DNA from: Pholis gunnellus
Taxonomy: Eukaryota; Chordata; Actinopteri; Perciformes; Pholidae
Length of the DNA: 64,000 nucleotides
NCBI GenBank assembly: GCA_910591455.2
Contig: OU342814.1
Location: 15,371,303 to 15,435,302 of the forward strand
Direction of reading: 5' to 3'
Position numbers and translations under genes: made by a program. A model generated the notes under the pieces. The model was not told the origin of the DNA and made no database searches. It saw nothing but the letters and a program-made list of their open reading frames with translations. Positions 11,041 to 24,636 of the stretch are shown piece after piece (the first letter of the stretch is position 1; each line of letters begins with the position of its first letter).

Positions 11041-14000
11041 AGCACTGAAGGCAGAAAACAAATTTCAGAGTTTAAAAAATTGTCTAAATTTAGGCTTTCG
11101 TAGTTTTGTCAAAATTAGTAACATTACCCGTCGCTAGTTAGGTTGAGGTTGGCAATATTCTATGGTCATTATTAACAAATCCCATTAGATTTGAACTGAA
11201 GATGTAAATCTTCAGAAATAAGTCACACATATATATATATATACTAACATTTTGTGCATTTGTTGTTGACTACACCCAGCCACAGGTTTATTGCGCAAGC
11301 AAATATTTACAGCAGCGGGACCACGTATGTGGGATCGACTCCAAATACACAGCGCCCATGTTGATCGTGAAAAGAGGTCATATGGCACAGAGGAATAAGC
11401 TACAATGTATCAGGCTTTGGCTACACAGGCAACACTGTTTGTTTTGGTCTTTTCAGGGCCTTTGTTTCAAGAAAAATGTGGAACATTGCCAGCCTTATGG
11501 TGTTGATTTCAAACTCAATCACGACACAATCATGTTGTTTTCAGAAGGCGGTTTGTGTTTTGAAGGATGAAATCTGAAAGGTTTACTTCAGCTGAGTTGT
11601 TTAAACTTGTATTAATTGATTTGTTTTGGCCACTTGGGGTCTGCGTAAGAAACTGTAACCACAGCATTGACATACTATCACATGTTAAAGTCGCTATAGC
11701 GAATGTGTGAGAAGACACTGAGAGCAGTAAAAATGGACCAAAACTGTAAATTTGCCCGCCAGAGGCTCTGAGTTTGTCTGTATGCGTTACACCGTTCACA
11801 TTCACACGGTTATTTGAAACATTTTTGGCAACGCATTGTTTGGATATGCAAAAGACCTTGAAACACCAGAATTTCACCCCCCAAAAAGGCAAGACTACAA
11901 GATCTAGGAAATTATTAGACGAAAGGTTACACGTTAGACTTGACTGAGTTTGATATTTCGAAATTCAATAAGTGCTTAATTCTCGATTTAGAATTCTTGC
12001 TCTCAGGTTTTACAAAGTGAAGAAACAGGATGAGTTATGAAAATGGGATTTCATCATAGGATAAAAAATATTTCCCCTACAGTGTATTACTATCATAACT
12101 TACTTATCACTCAGCAAATACATCTTCATTCATATGCACAATGGACACCTCAGGGTAACCATTTCAATATTATTTGATAAGAGACTCGTGGGTGGTGATG
12201 CCTGAAATGATTTGGGCCCAAGTGTATAGTGAGAGGAAGAGGAAACGGGAGCAATTGTGAAATGTGTTTTCTTTCTTTTCACCTTCCTCCTGGTGTTTCA
12301 ACTTCCAGCGATGTTCTTTCACATATGCAGAGGAGATGCTGTGGGTTGCAAGCCTGTGTAATGATTTACCACCTTCTCCCTCCCTGTTTCCATGCGGGGA
12401 AGGGCACGTACTGCACAGCAAGAACACCATTATCAGATCAGTAGCTCAGTGTCAGATATCAGAAGTAGTAAACTCCGCCAGCTGTAGTAGAATGAAATGC
12501 GCGAATGGGAAACATTAGTACCGAACCAGTTTAAGAGGCTGCAGTGAGCATGGAAATGAGTCAAAGACACAGGGGGGGGAGTACAGGAGACCGAAGGGTT
12601 ATCTGATTTCTCAACCAGGAGGATGGTGTCTGTAGTTTTAATGAATCTTTTTTAATAATCATACATTTCTTTCCCCCCCCCCATTCGTCTCAGATTGTCT
12701 GCATCTCTGCCCTCTTATCGCTCTGTTTCACATTGAACCATTCTACAGCTGTCCTTATTACTGTCTATTATGGATTTGTCACAAATTTTGCATGTCAGTC
12801 TACCTATTATGTGTGAGCTAAAACTAATTAGATGTTAAAATATCTCATGCAGTATGATCTCTCTAGATTCAGTCCATCAGTGCCAGTTCATTGTGTGTCA
12901 GTTCTTTGAGCCGTCATCTCATCTTTGCAGTTCCAGAGTGAGAGCTTAAACAGAGGTAATATCTCAAGGCTACAATACAACTGCAGTATGGATTGTCTTA
13001 AGAACTCAGCACAAGGTGTTTTGGGGCAAATAAGTAACCCTTAATAAGCTCACAGGAGGTATTATATAGAAGTCAAGCAATAAAGTCAGTGAAGCGTGGG
13101 ATTTTATACTCTGCTTTAATTAACTGTAGGCCACATATCACATATTGTAACTTGCTAGTTAACATCTTTTGGAGTTTTTTTCCTCCCTAGAAAGGTATTT
13201 AGTGGAAACGCTAATGAGATGCTCTGGTTTGGAGAATAAACTAAAGTGTCTTGGCCTTTGACCCATAAGACAAGTTCATTGACAACGAACAAAAGAAAGT
13301 TTGAGCTACCCTTCTCTCCATGCTGAGGAGAAGCAAAATCAAAATGTTTGAAAGTTTAATTTGGGGCATTTGCATTATTTATTTGTTTATTGTGACTTTA
13401 GTCAGACTGGGTGTGTTCCAGCTGTGACTAGAGGGTGGCTGGCATTACATCTGTGGTGCCTGTCATAACTGCAGAAATTCCCTTGAGCCACGCTTTAAAC
13501 CCTGTGGTTCTCTGCATTGGAGACAACAGTGTGCCGAAACTTTCTAAAAACTTATACTCAACCATGATTTTTTTAAGTTTAGTGTTAAAAAAAACACCAT
13601 AACATTAGCATGTTTTCCACCCCCAGATTGCTTACATTCTATTTCATTGCATAACAGTGCTGCAGGAATGACTTTGAATTTTTGTAGGCCAACCAAGAAG
13701 TTACCATCATTCTGGTTCCCTCAACAAAAGGTCAGGGGATTTATATCGGATTATTGCATAAAATAAGCTCTGTGGCAAACAAAAGTTTAAGACACTTCCA
13801 AGTTTTTTTCAGCAAGATAAAGGAACTCAAATGTAATGATTTTTAGAGCTTGAATGCAATCGGCGAAGTAAAAAACTAAGATGACGCTATAAACAAACTA
13901 CACCACAGTCGCGTGAGTGTGAGTATACAAAGAGGCTGTAAAGGTGGACTAATCGGCGGGACGTCCTCGACAACCTACAGTATGTAGTCTCATTTAGCCA

Positions 14001-17000
14001 CTTGTTAGCAACCACCATTTTTTTAGACACCTAGAAGCGTTAAAAATTCCCGAGTAGTGTTTTCAGTGTTTTATGTTGTAAAACAAAATGTAAAATTCTC
14101 TCAAGCTTGTATTAACAACTGACATCATTTCAGCCATCTAACCAAAAACACATTAAAAAAACCTATTGACTTTGAGACGAGAAAAACACTGATTTCCTGG
14201 TTTTAGGACTCATTCCTCCAACACTCCAGTATTTTGATTAGGACACACATCCATGCATAACTGGAGCATCTCCACAGACATCATCTTAGAAACCACATTA
14301 TATGAAAACATTGTATTGCATCTAAATGTGTCTATAAACAGCTCTCATTAAATATCTTAACATTGCCATATTATCATACTAACATTTTATCCAAAGGTGT
14401 CCATCTTTTAACTTAGACACAATCTAAACCTTATGTTCAGTATCTAGTACCATTGCTACACTTGACGCAACGAACAAAACTATTCATTTGTAACCATTTG
14501 ATAGATTGCTTACCAGACATTATTGTGGTTTGCCTGTCTTATCACCAGGTTTACGATGCAGACTATTTTGACTACTGTACTAGATTTCAGTGTATCTTTG
14601 GGGCTGAGTTCAGAGATCTTCTGGATTTAAGCTTACCGGTAGTGCCTTACTGTGCTTTTACTGCATTTTTGAAGGATCACTGTGACATATATTCATCTAA
14701 ATGTTACTCACAGGGCTTTTGTTGGCACATAAAAGACCCATTTCAATACAAATGAGTGCACTCTGTTTTTTATACCAGTCATTACAGAATCCTTTGAAGC
14801 ATTTGATGCATTCAGAGAAAGTTAAGGAGGTGAGTGGATTGCGTTGTGTGGTGGCTCACATGCCACTTAAATGGACTCTTAAAAGGAGAAATTAATGTTT
14901 TATATTTCATATCTTGGTTGAGGCCACAACATATGTGAAACTTCTTACCAAAAGTCAGCAATAAAACATACAATTGAGATGTCTGATCTAAAAAATATAT
15001 CATACAAATCCATTGAGCATAGCGCATCTGCCAGATATAGATTTTTGAAATGGATTAAGTGATTGTCCTGACTTTGGATGACTAGATAGAACAGTACGAT
15101 ATATTCATCAGTTTATCGAACGTCTGCATTGCAGGCAAGTGGCAGATGGCAAATGCATATTGTTGTAATAAACTCAATGCTCAGTCCTCTAAAATCTTCT
15201 CTTGACGTACTGCATCATCAGGTTTTTGCAACACAAATTGCATCTAGTGAACTTACCGAGACATTCCTTTGCAGGGAATTATAACAAGACCAATAAGTCA
15301 TAAACGCAACATAAACAGAATACAGTATTGGTTTGTTTTTAGTTTTTGTATTCTGACCAAGATGCACACTGAGTAGAGGATTTTAAACTTGTCACTGTTT
15401 ATAAATTACCACAAACCTAGTTTGGTATTTTTGTACTGCAGTTTCTTGCTTACTTATTAGCCCACATATACACAGATACCAATATATCTGCAATAAGCTA
15501 ATATCGACCAGCCTGGCTGATGAATCGTTACAGTGAACAATATATCTATTTTCCCGACAATATTTCTAATCTAGATAAATGCACCATAAATCCCCACCTG
15601 CCTCATAATTCTAACCATTGCCTTTTGGATTTTAGTTGAATGTGAAAGGATTAGTCATTCCAGAGAGCAACCTTGTGACCATCACAGCCATGCTAGCGGG
15701 TGTTAAAAGTCACCCACTGAAGTGAAAGATTTACAAAAAGTCAAAAACAAAACCTTTTGTCTGGCATCAGCTACATGTGTTTAAGTCCATGTGGCTAAAT
15801 GGTTCCTATTGTGCAGAGCTGTGCGCCTTGTGACATGGATAGGGCATTGTTGATGCTAAGCAGACAGCGCAGAGTGGTGGTGGCACCCACATGGACTGAG
15901 CTCAGCGAGGGTTTAGAGATATAAAATGTGGTCATGAGATGACTAAGGCAGGGGGATTAGACCCTCTGAGATCTGTGCCTCTTTCGCTCTGAATTAGAGA
16001 AAATGAGAGGTTTAGTGGACCACCGGGCTCTGTTGACATTATCTACTTACTGCACTGCATGTGGGTTTACTTTTCAGCTTCCTATTACGGGTTCCTCAAT
16101 AGTAAATGAGAGGAAAAATCACAGAGATATTATGGTGTGCAATTATGGTCTTTTTGAACATTGTAATGATGTATGTACTAGTGCTGTGCTTTTTGTGTAT
16201 GGTCCAATTTTGCTTCAGTTTTTAATTAGTTTGTTTTAGACAGTGTCCTTTAATTTATTCAGCAAAACAAAAATAATATATATATATATGCAACAGAAGA
16301 TGTTAGTGCAGTGCACCCCTCATATACACTTTTCATCCACCTCATCCTGACTTCCCCCCCTGCCAGCTCCTCATTTAATTTCCCTCATGTCCTGCAGCTG
16401 TCACTTTTTCTCGACAGATAATTCAGCGACATAAAAGCCAACTGCTAATTACTGCTTATCATATGATATTCTGCTTTTCCTTTATTATGTGTAATAGCTT
16501 TTATCAAAATGTGCAATAATGTATGATTTAAAGCCCCTTGCTGATTGTAGCTTTACCTTAACGCTTTTGCTGCACTATATTCCACATCCTTAAAACTGAC
16601 CTGGTCTTTACCAGGGTATATACCTGCTTGTTACTTTGGCTGTATTTCCACAGGCCTGGTGTAGCTTGTCAAAGACCCGCTCTGCCACGCCAAGCACTGA
16701 ATACATGCATTTAGATAGGCGACCCACGCTATTGTGGTCCTTTTAGGCAGCATGGCCTTTAGACCAAAGCTCTGTCTTGGGTTAAACTGGCTCAATACAT
16801 CTGTGGCTTTGTTGATGGCCAGAGAGAAAGTGCTGTTTATTAAAGTCTTTGTGTTCACATCTCAGTGCTTTTTAGGTTCTAACTGAATCTCTGTGGTTTG
16901 AAAGATATATTTCACTCCTATGCTACTTCACATTAAAAGCTTTCCATAAGCGGAAGACTTTGTTTGTGAAGCAGCGACAGAGCTATTGTTCAATAAATGG

Positions 17001-18179
17001 AATGCAAGACATGGACATATTTGAGGCCATATCTGGTGTGCCGGTCAGTTTTAAGGATTGCAGGGAGGACGAGTAAAACATTAAACAGCCAGAGCACAAC
17101 GGACATGTCTAGATGATTTGTCTGTTCTTGGATACCGTTCATTAACATCACATCTTTACTTATTAGTTAACTCATCATTGTCAGTTATCTAGAATACCCC
17201 TTTATCATCCAGACATTCAACAGTCATAACACACAGTGGAGCGCTAATTTCCTCTTTGTTCTTCTACTTAGAACAAGCATATTTATTGTCTGTGAAACAC
17301 ATTGCATAAACAGGTGCACAGGGTTTATCAAGCCATCTCAGCCCATCACTATAATCATGAGAGCACTTGAGGCCCACAGTAAATCTTTCATTTACTGCGA
17401 GCAGCACTGCAAAAGCACATAATGGTGTTTTTACATTTTCCCATTAGGGTCAGTGTTTCCAGCCGAACTACACAGGCTCAACACCACCCCCACCTTTTTA
17501 CGTCTGTGTTTTGAATCAGCACCAGTCCACTCAGCACGCTTCCCTAACATGATAAAATGCACTCCGTGTCAGAGGTGGGCTGAGAACAACGTACTTGAAT
17601 AATTAGGGAAACCAAATGAACACCAACTGCATAATAGCTTATCATTTCTGTGTCAAGTGAACATTGAGGATGCTGTTTGCACCGAGGGCTACTCTCTCCC
17701 ACAGCCACATAAATCCAGTGAGCACTCAGTTAAGAATCGCTCGTCATAAGAGCAGTAACATCATCATATCGAGGGAAGCACCTGCAGTGTTAGTGATTGA
17801 AGACAAACAAGTACATTTAATTTAAGTTCAAAGCAATGGGGGTTTATTACAACCCGTTACCAAACCGCCGCAGATACAAATACTATTGGTATTGATCGTG
17901 TGAATCCGGAGTACTTTTGGTGCTTTAAGAAGATACATATGCAACCTTTAAGAACAGGATAAAACTATATTTGTGCAATTGTATCAGGGTCAGATTGGAC
18001 TGCACAGATTGTTTACACACAGTTGTGGCTTGTGCAATTAATTCAGCGTGATTGTCATATTTACACTCTGTATTTATAGCTCTGCTTTGGTGTATGTAGC
18101 TGTGCTGGATTCATGTGTCTGGAAGAACCACTGTGGTATTGTTTGATTGAATGAATACAACTCACAATTGGCTAACCCT

Positions 18180-18390
18180 TCGTCTAGGGGGCGACCCTCT
18201 CTACCCCATGTGCGACCGTAGCACATGGGGTAGTAAAACACTGAACCTCTAACTGCTCCCCGGGACTCTGAACCTCTAACTGCTCCCCGGGCGCTTCTCA
18301 GGGGCAGCCCACTGCTCCCTATATTCTAGGGATGGGTCAAATGCAGAGAACAAATGTCCCCACTGCGGGACTAATAAAGGCTTGTTTTAA
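18180..18390 (+). mobile_element. SINE-like 3' tail with hairpin and tandem duplication
   Basis: The stretch containing GCAGAGAACAAATGTCCCC and GGGACTAATAAAGGCTTG resembles the 3' tail of abundant teleost SINEs (tail ends near 18383). Within it the 24-mer starting CTGAACCTCTAACTGC occurs at 18241-18264 and again, identical, at 18268-18291. Just upstream, 18202-18213 and 18221-18232 are perfect 12-bp inverted repeats separated by 7 nt. I do not see a clear tRNA-like head, so this looks like a truncated and locally rearranged copy. The family is not assigned. Confidence 0.5.
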
Positions 18391-20540
18391 TTGTTTAGAC
18401 ACAAATAGCCTGTAAGGCATCGTTAAACACTTAATTTAAATTTAAGCAAAAGTCTCAAAGTCGTTGTTTAAAACATGTCATACAATCTTGCCAAAAACAA
18501 AAAGTTGCTGAGTTGCAGGTACAGCAGTGTGTGTATTGGTGGTTCCGTTAGCTATTAGTGGTTTGTCAAACAAACTGTAAAAAGCAATATAAGTGAGCCA
18601 AAAAATAGCTTGGGTTGTACAAAACCAATGGGCTGCAAAGTGTTGTAAAACACATTTCATTAAAACTCAAAAACAAGCTGCTATGTAGGCGAGCAATCGG
18701 TTCAATGTCGACATATAGGACACGTCATACAATATGTGGACAGACACAGAGGTGCACACTCACTCACAGACGAATGCACACACACGCGATTGTTCGCATG
18801 ATCATCCTGGCGGAGATAAAGAAATATTTCAACACCTTATTTTAAATGAATTCCTAATTGCTTAGTACAACAGTGTCAGTTTGTAGTACAATTTGACAGT
18901 AGATTAGACAGTGTTTTTCACAAAGATGGATGAATAATTCTGCTAATGGCTGCCATAATTGTGCAGCCTTTGTGATGTTATTATGTTGATATATCGACTA
19001 GCTCTGTAGTTCACATTCTGGTTTTGTTCCTTCCCTCAGCAAGCAATACGTTAACACTCAAATTGTCAGTAAACTGAATGTTTGAGAATGTCTTACTTCC
19101 CTAATTTTTCATACTGTACTAAATGTCCTGTAATGAAAGATCAGGGCAGGCTATGTATAGTAATGCAGGCAGGGATCCCTCAAGCTTAAACCAGTCTGTA
19201 CTTGAATGGCATAGCCACAGTTGATTTAGGAAAATATACATTATAGACTTATTTGAGACTCTTTGGTCCAAGTTTACTTCCTGTCAGCTACTGCATCCAC
19301 AAACATTGCAACAGGTAGTAATAATAATAAACCGATTTAGAATGTTTGTTGTTACGTTTGAAAATATATATTGATTGAAGTTATTTGGGCATACCTTTTT
19401 GCCATAACATAAACCATTAAATATTCACTATTTTGGAGGAAGTACAACTGAGATTTCGATAGGAAAATGTAAGCACATTCTCAGGAATTTACTGTTAAAT
19501 AGGTGTGTATGATGGCATGGAAAATGGAAAAACTACTGAGGAGTAAAAGCCATTTTTCATTTCACTGTGACTTTGAGAGCAAGTTAAAAAGATCTTTCCT
19601 AAACAGCAGCAAGTGAGGCAACTGGTTCTTTGCTGTCAGTCATCCCTTTAGTTTCCTTTCCTTCCAAAACAACCAGCTAGATGAGTAAACACAAGCATGA
19701 CATTTGCAGTTTAGAGATGTCAAGTCCAGTTGAAACATTTAGTTCTCATATTAAAGTTAATGTTGCCTGCGCGGTGCAGCTGAAATGAGTGAAGAGAGTG
19801 TGAAGGGAGAGTCTGGCCCAGCAGTGCAACGCATGAGTTACACTGACCTCTCAAAAGTCTCCTTGTCTCAGTGATCGAATACCTTACATTAATCAGTTAA
19901 TGAATGTTCTTGGTATCTATGAACTGGAGAGAGATAAGACTTTTTTGGCTCCAGCTGCTTGACTGGATGTGTAGCCTGCTTTCTTTTCTGTACTTGAATG
20001 CTACCCTCGAGCTGGGTGTGAGCCATTTGCAGGACGGTCTGTTCGGGCTAATGGCTCCCATCATTAGCGCACGGGGTGTCCCTTGCTTCCACTGATTACA
20101 TCTCACAGTAGCTAATAAATAGCTCTCCACTGGTCTAGCACACCTAACCAAAGTGATTTAACATTTGCTTTAGTTATTCATCATTTTGTTTCTTTGTTTT
20201 TTAGCGGAATTTGGTGCACATGCATGTACGTTTGTGTCTGTGTATGACCTTGCTTAAGGAGGCAACAGGTTCGTTTACGTTTTGAGTTACACACTAGAGT
20301 TGAGCTCCTGGTGTTACATTACTGTGACAGGTATATTACATGCTTGATTTTGCTTGCTGTTGCCAAGCAAAGATCAACTTACAGGCCCCAGGTAAGACAT
20401 TACACACCTGTGATGTCATCTGTTGGGACTTTTTGGTAATTACCTGTGATGAGTGACGCACTATGTGGCTCTTATTTTTATTAGACCACAACAATCCATT
20501 TCAGATTTAGCAGAGTACCATTCTGTGTTTAGATGCTCTG

Positions 20541-22019
20541 AATTGACCCCACTCTAAGCCCCGCCCCCTGCTGCTACTCCCTCAACCTGTCGGAGCTATG
20601 GAGCCAACACTGTCACAAACTGCACTCTCTGAATAAAAATCATCTACTTTTTGAAAAGAAAAAGTTATTTCAGAGAGAAGCAGACAGGAGGGTCCACAAA
20701 TACATTTAAAGAATCTATTTAGTATGTCGAAATTGATTCAGCTGCAAAAACAGGTAAAAAGGACAAAGATAGAAGCTAAAGCCGATCATATTGTAAAAGT
20801 GGCCCACCACATTACCTGATGATCGAGACAGAAGACAATGAAATTAAGTCGCAACACTGTTCCTGTTCCCAGAATCATTAAAAAGCAAAACCAGTTCCAA
20901 CCTCTCAGGTAACGTGTATCACTATGTTTAACCATGACTAGCTTGAAATCCACAAAACCAGTCTGAAAATTAAATAAAATCTCAAATGATTTCATGAAAA
21001 TTAGTTTGCGGGACAGTTGTCAAACCCTGGTCAGAGCTGGCCAAAGCTACTCTGATTGGCCAGTTTGTGTTTGAGGGGCGGAACTTAGCCAAAACTAGAA
21101 TTTATTCTAGAAGTAATATGTTGATGAAAGTGAAGGAGATGTTACATCATGCCATTTACTGTATAAATTGCTACATATTATTTTAGGCTATACCGGACTG
21201 GTTCCCGCAACAAAAAGCTAATGGAAGTTTCCATCGGATTTGTGATTAAGGCAGAAAATAATCTCTGGAGCAAACAGACGTAGTACTTACTTATATATGT
21301 ATATACAGACAGACCCACGTGACAACAGGAAATACCTACCGCAGTTATCAAAATGCTGAAGTAGCTGAACAACGGTGATAGTCTGAATATGACACGGTGT
21401 GGCTGAGCTGTATGTATTTTCTTAAGATTTTCTCAATTTGCAGGCTGGTTTTGTGGATTGGATGTGGGTCAAGGATAAATATTAGTCATACTTATACTCA
21501 TTACCGAAAAAGGTTAGTAGGACATACACGCTTCTAAAATATTACGTTTAGAAACCTGAGGAGTCAACAATAGCAAAGCACTTCAGCAAATCATGAACTA
21601 ATATTGCTAGGTATTGAAGGTATACTGAATGTATGCTGCTTTTGTTTTATGATTGTAGAAGTGAATAAAGACCTACCCGGCTTTAAAGGAACAGTGCTGA
21701 TCTTAATTTAACTGTCTTCTGTTTCGATCGCCGGGTGATGTGGTACTTCACTTTTACACTGTGATCTGTTGGCTTTAGATTCCGTCTTTATCTATACAAC
21801 CTGTTTCGGCTGCTGAATCAGTTTGACATCCTGCACGTATCCTTCAAACGCGTATTATAGACCTTTCCGTCTGCTTCTCTCTGAAATAGCCTTTTTTTGT
21901 TTTTCCAAAAAGTAGATGATATTTCTTCATAGAGTGCAGTTAGAGTTACCAAGGAGCCCACATTGTCACTGACAGCTTGAGGTGTAGCAGCGGGGGCGGG
22001 ACTTAGCAAAGGGTGAATT
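20541..22019. mobile_element. Element of about 1.5 kb with long inverted arms, family unknown
   Basis: The arm at 20541-20692 reappears as a diverged reverse complement at 21861-22019. Shared blocks, read on one strand, include CCCGCCCC(C/G)(T/C)GCTGCTAC, TGCACTCT(C/A)TGAA, ATCATCTACTTTTTG and TATTTCAGAGAGAAGCAGAC. Together they cover roughly 150 bp with substitutions and small gaps. The interior of about 1.2 kb is AT-rich with no convincing transposase ORF. Long inverted termini suggest a non-autonomous DNA transposon, but two copies of one repeat inserted in opposite orientation would look the same. I found no clear target duplication. Confidence 0.45.
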
Positions 22020-24618
22020 TGCCGTGTTAGCAGTGCCGAGCTGGAGCCAGCATGCATTTTGCAAAAGTCAGAACCTACACAGAAAGGAGTCATCTTGCTG
22101 TGTTGAAAGACTGCTGAGCTGCCAGCCCCTTTTTCTTAATAATTTTACATTATATTCTTGTCTTGTCTGCTTGTTTGGTAAGTTGGTTGAAAAGCATCTT
22201 TAATTGATTTGTATTGGCTATACAAAACACAATCCATTGTTTATTTTAACTTATTGTTCCCAGTGTTCCTGCAAAATGACAAAGAGTGTTTGTTTCCTGC
22301 GGGTGTTTTAAATATGAATATTAGAGGACAGTCTGCTGCTGTTATGATTCTAATTGAGTTGTAATAAAGTTGTAAACATGGTGATTAAACAAATAGTCCT
22401 CGTGTTGCAGTTTGTTTGAGCACCCTGGCATTATGGGTAATATAGTGTCCACTGATAACTAATTTATGAGCCCATGTGCTGCTGGCATCTCAAGGCTTTT
22501 ATAACTTTGCATAATTTATAGTGCTTTGTTTTTCATTTGGTCACTTGATCAATCGGATGACATGGCTCTGCACTGTAAGTTGGGGATGGGGAGGAGCCAC
22601 TCAAGATGCAATCTGGTGCTTTTGTTACACTGATGAGTCTGCAATTTGTATTACCTGCACTACAGGGAGGATGCTGACATGAGATTGATGAGGATGTCAA
22701 ATCTCTTGAGAAATTACTGTTTTCTTTAGTTAATATACGAGTCACTTTGTTCCCGAATATTCAGCTCAGTTATAGATTCCAAGGAATTCAACTGCCTTCC
22801 ACAAACTAGATAAGCTTATTATACCATAACTATGATGCTTATTTTGAAAATATGTATTTGGCAGAACACTGAGACTTGCTGTATTGAAGTATTTATTTGA
22901 AAAAATAAAAAATAAAATCTGTAATTCTGTTATTTTCATTATTGATGTGTCCACAATTTATCCACAAAATGTCAGAAAATAGTGTGTATCACAGTTTCCC
23001 AGTGTTACACAAAGTCCAAGGTGACGGTCCTTAAATGTCCAACACCAACAATCAATCAATTCAGCTCTATTGGATGGACAGTATAGAAGCATACAGAAAA
23101 CAATGGGAGAGAGAGAGGGGAACCACTAGCAACACAGTAACATGGTAATGCTGTATTTGTCGTATGCACCACAGGTTAACCATCAGGTCTTAGGTAGAAA
23201 ATGTAATTTATTAAATTTGTCAAATCCTGTTTGTTGGAGTTATGATAAGATTCAACAGTAATTCAGTATGATCTTTTATCAACTTTTAGCAGAATCGTAT
23301 TGTGTTGTTACAATCTGATCATGATATTAATCTACACATTTGTTATTTCTTAGCAGTGATTTTGAGCAAACTTTGATCGCAATTTCCCAAAATAAATTGC
23401 TGAAGTTGTTGCAAGAGTTTGTTCTAATGTAATGCATAATGATGGAATACAGTTCTTTGCTTTAACAATCTAACATTTGCAGCATCATGATATGTATCTA
23501 TCGGTAATTAATCTTGTAAATACAGTGATAAGGATTTGAACAATTTAGCCCAGCACTCGTATTTAGACTAAAGTGAAATAAGTAACAATCCAGATAACAG
23601 ATTGTCCGAGTGGTGCATCAGTCAGATTATGTAAGTGAATTTTGGCTTTTCTACCTCTAGTCCATTTTGTTCTGCCACAGTGGTTAACTGCACTGTTACA
23701 GATTTGAGAGACCATGTTGTGACCCACTCAAGAATCCTCCACTGTCAGTTATCAAAGAGGAGCAGCTTCCACACCTCCACTTTTAACAGCTGGAAAACAA
23801 CAGCGAGGTGTCATTACTTCACTGTCACCAGCTCAGTTTCACATTTCGCAAAACTGAATGGGTTTATTTTGACATAAAGCAGACAATACAATTCATGGGG
23901 ACAAAGAGCACTACTAGGTTCCATACAGTCTACACATGAAAGGATTTTGCTGCTTCTTTTGTAGAGGTCCAAGCTGTGCCGGGTAGACCTTTTCACTCAT
24001 TAGTATTCAAAAATGTTCTTTGTTTATTTTTCAGTGCAAACTAGTTTTAACTTCATTATTTTGTCAATATGGATTCAAAAGCTCTGTAAATTGAAAAGTC
24101 AGTAAAAAGAAAATGAAACAATTTGTAAAGGCAAAAATAATCACATCTCACCTTTTTTTTGTTTAGCACGGTGGGTCAAAACCATTTTTGTTTTACCTCA
24201 GAGACTATAATAGCGAGGCTGTAAGCAGGGAAGTGGGCAAGGGGATGAAATCCAGCTAGTCACGATGGTATCCTGTTCAGATGGCATCCTCCTGTGCGAT
24301 GACACATGGGGGAGCACCTCAGCAGCACCTGAACTAACTCTTATTAGTCTACCGACTCTCATTCACTGACTTGTGAATTGGAAGACAAGTTTCCCCTTTA
24401 GAGTGGTTTGCTCACCTCTTTGTTCTGGCACAGAATGGGCCTTTAGAGGGTGACTACGCACGACAGTAAGCATGATCGGTCTGTGTACAGTGTAGTATGG
24501 GTATCTCTGTGTCTTTATATGACAGGAATCTATGCATTTTCCGGTTATTTCTGACGATGTGATAACCAACGAGTATCACCTATGCTTGAGGAAATTAAAC
24601 ATCAATTAACAAAACTGT

Positions 24619-24636
24619 AAAAAAAAAAAAAAAAAT
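24619..24636. repeat. Poly(A) run
   Basis: About eighteen A residues after ACTGT. No retroposed body is recognisable just upstream, so it is recorded as simple sequence. Confidence 0.8.
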
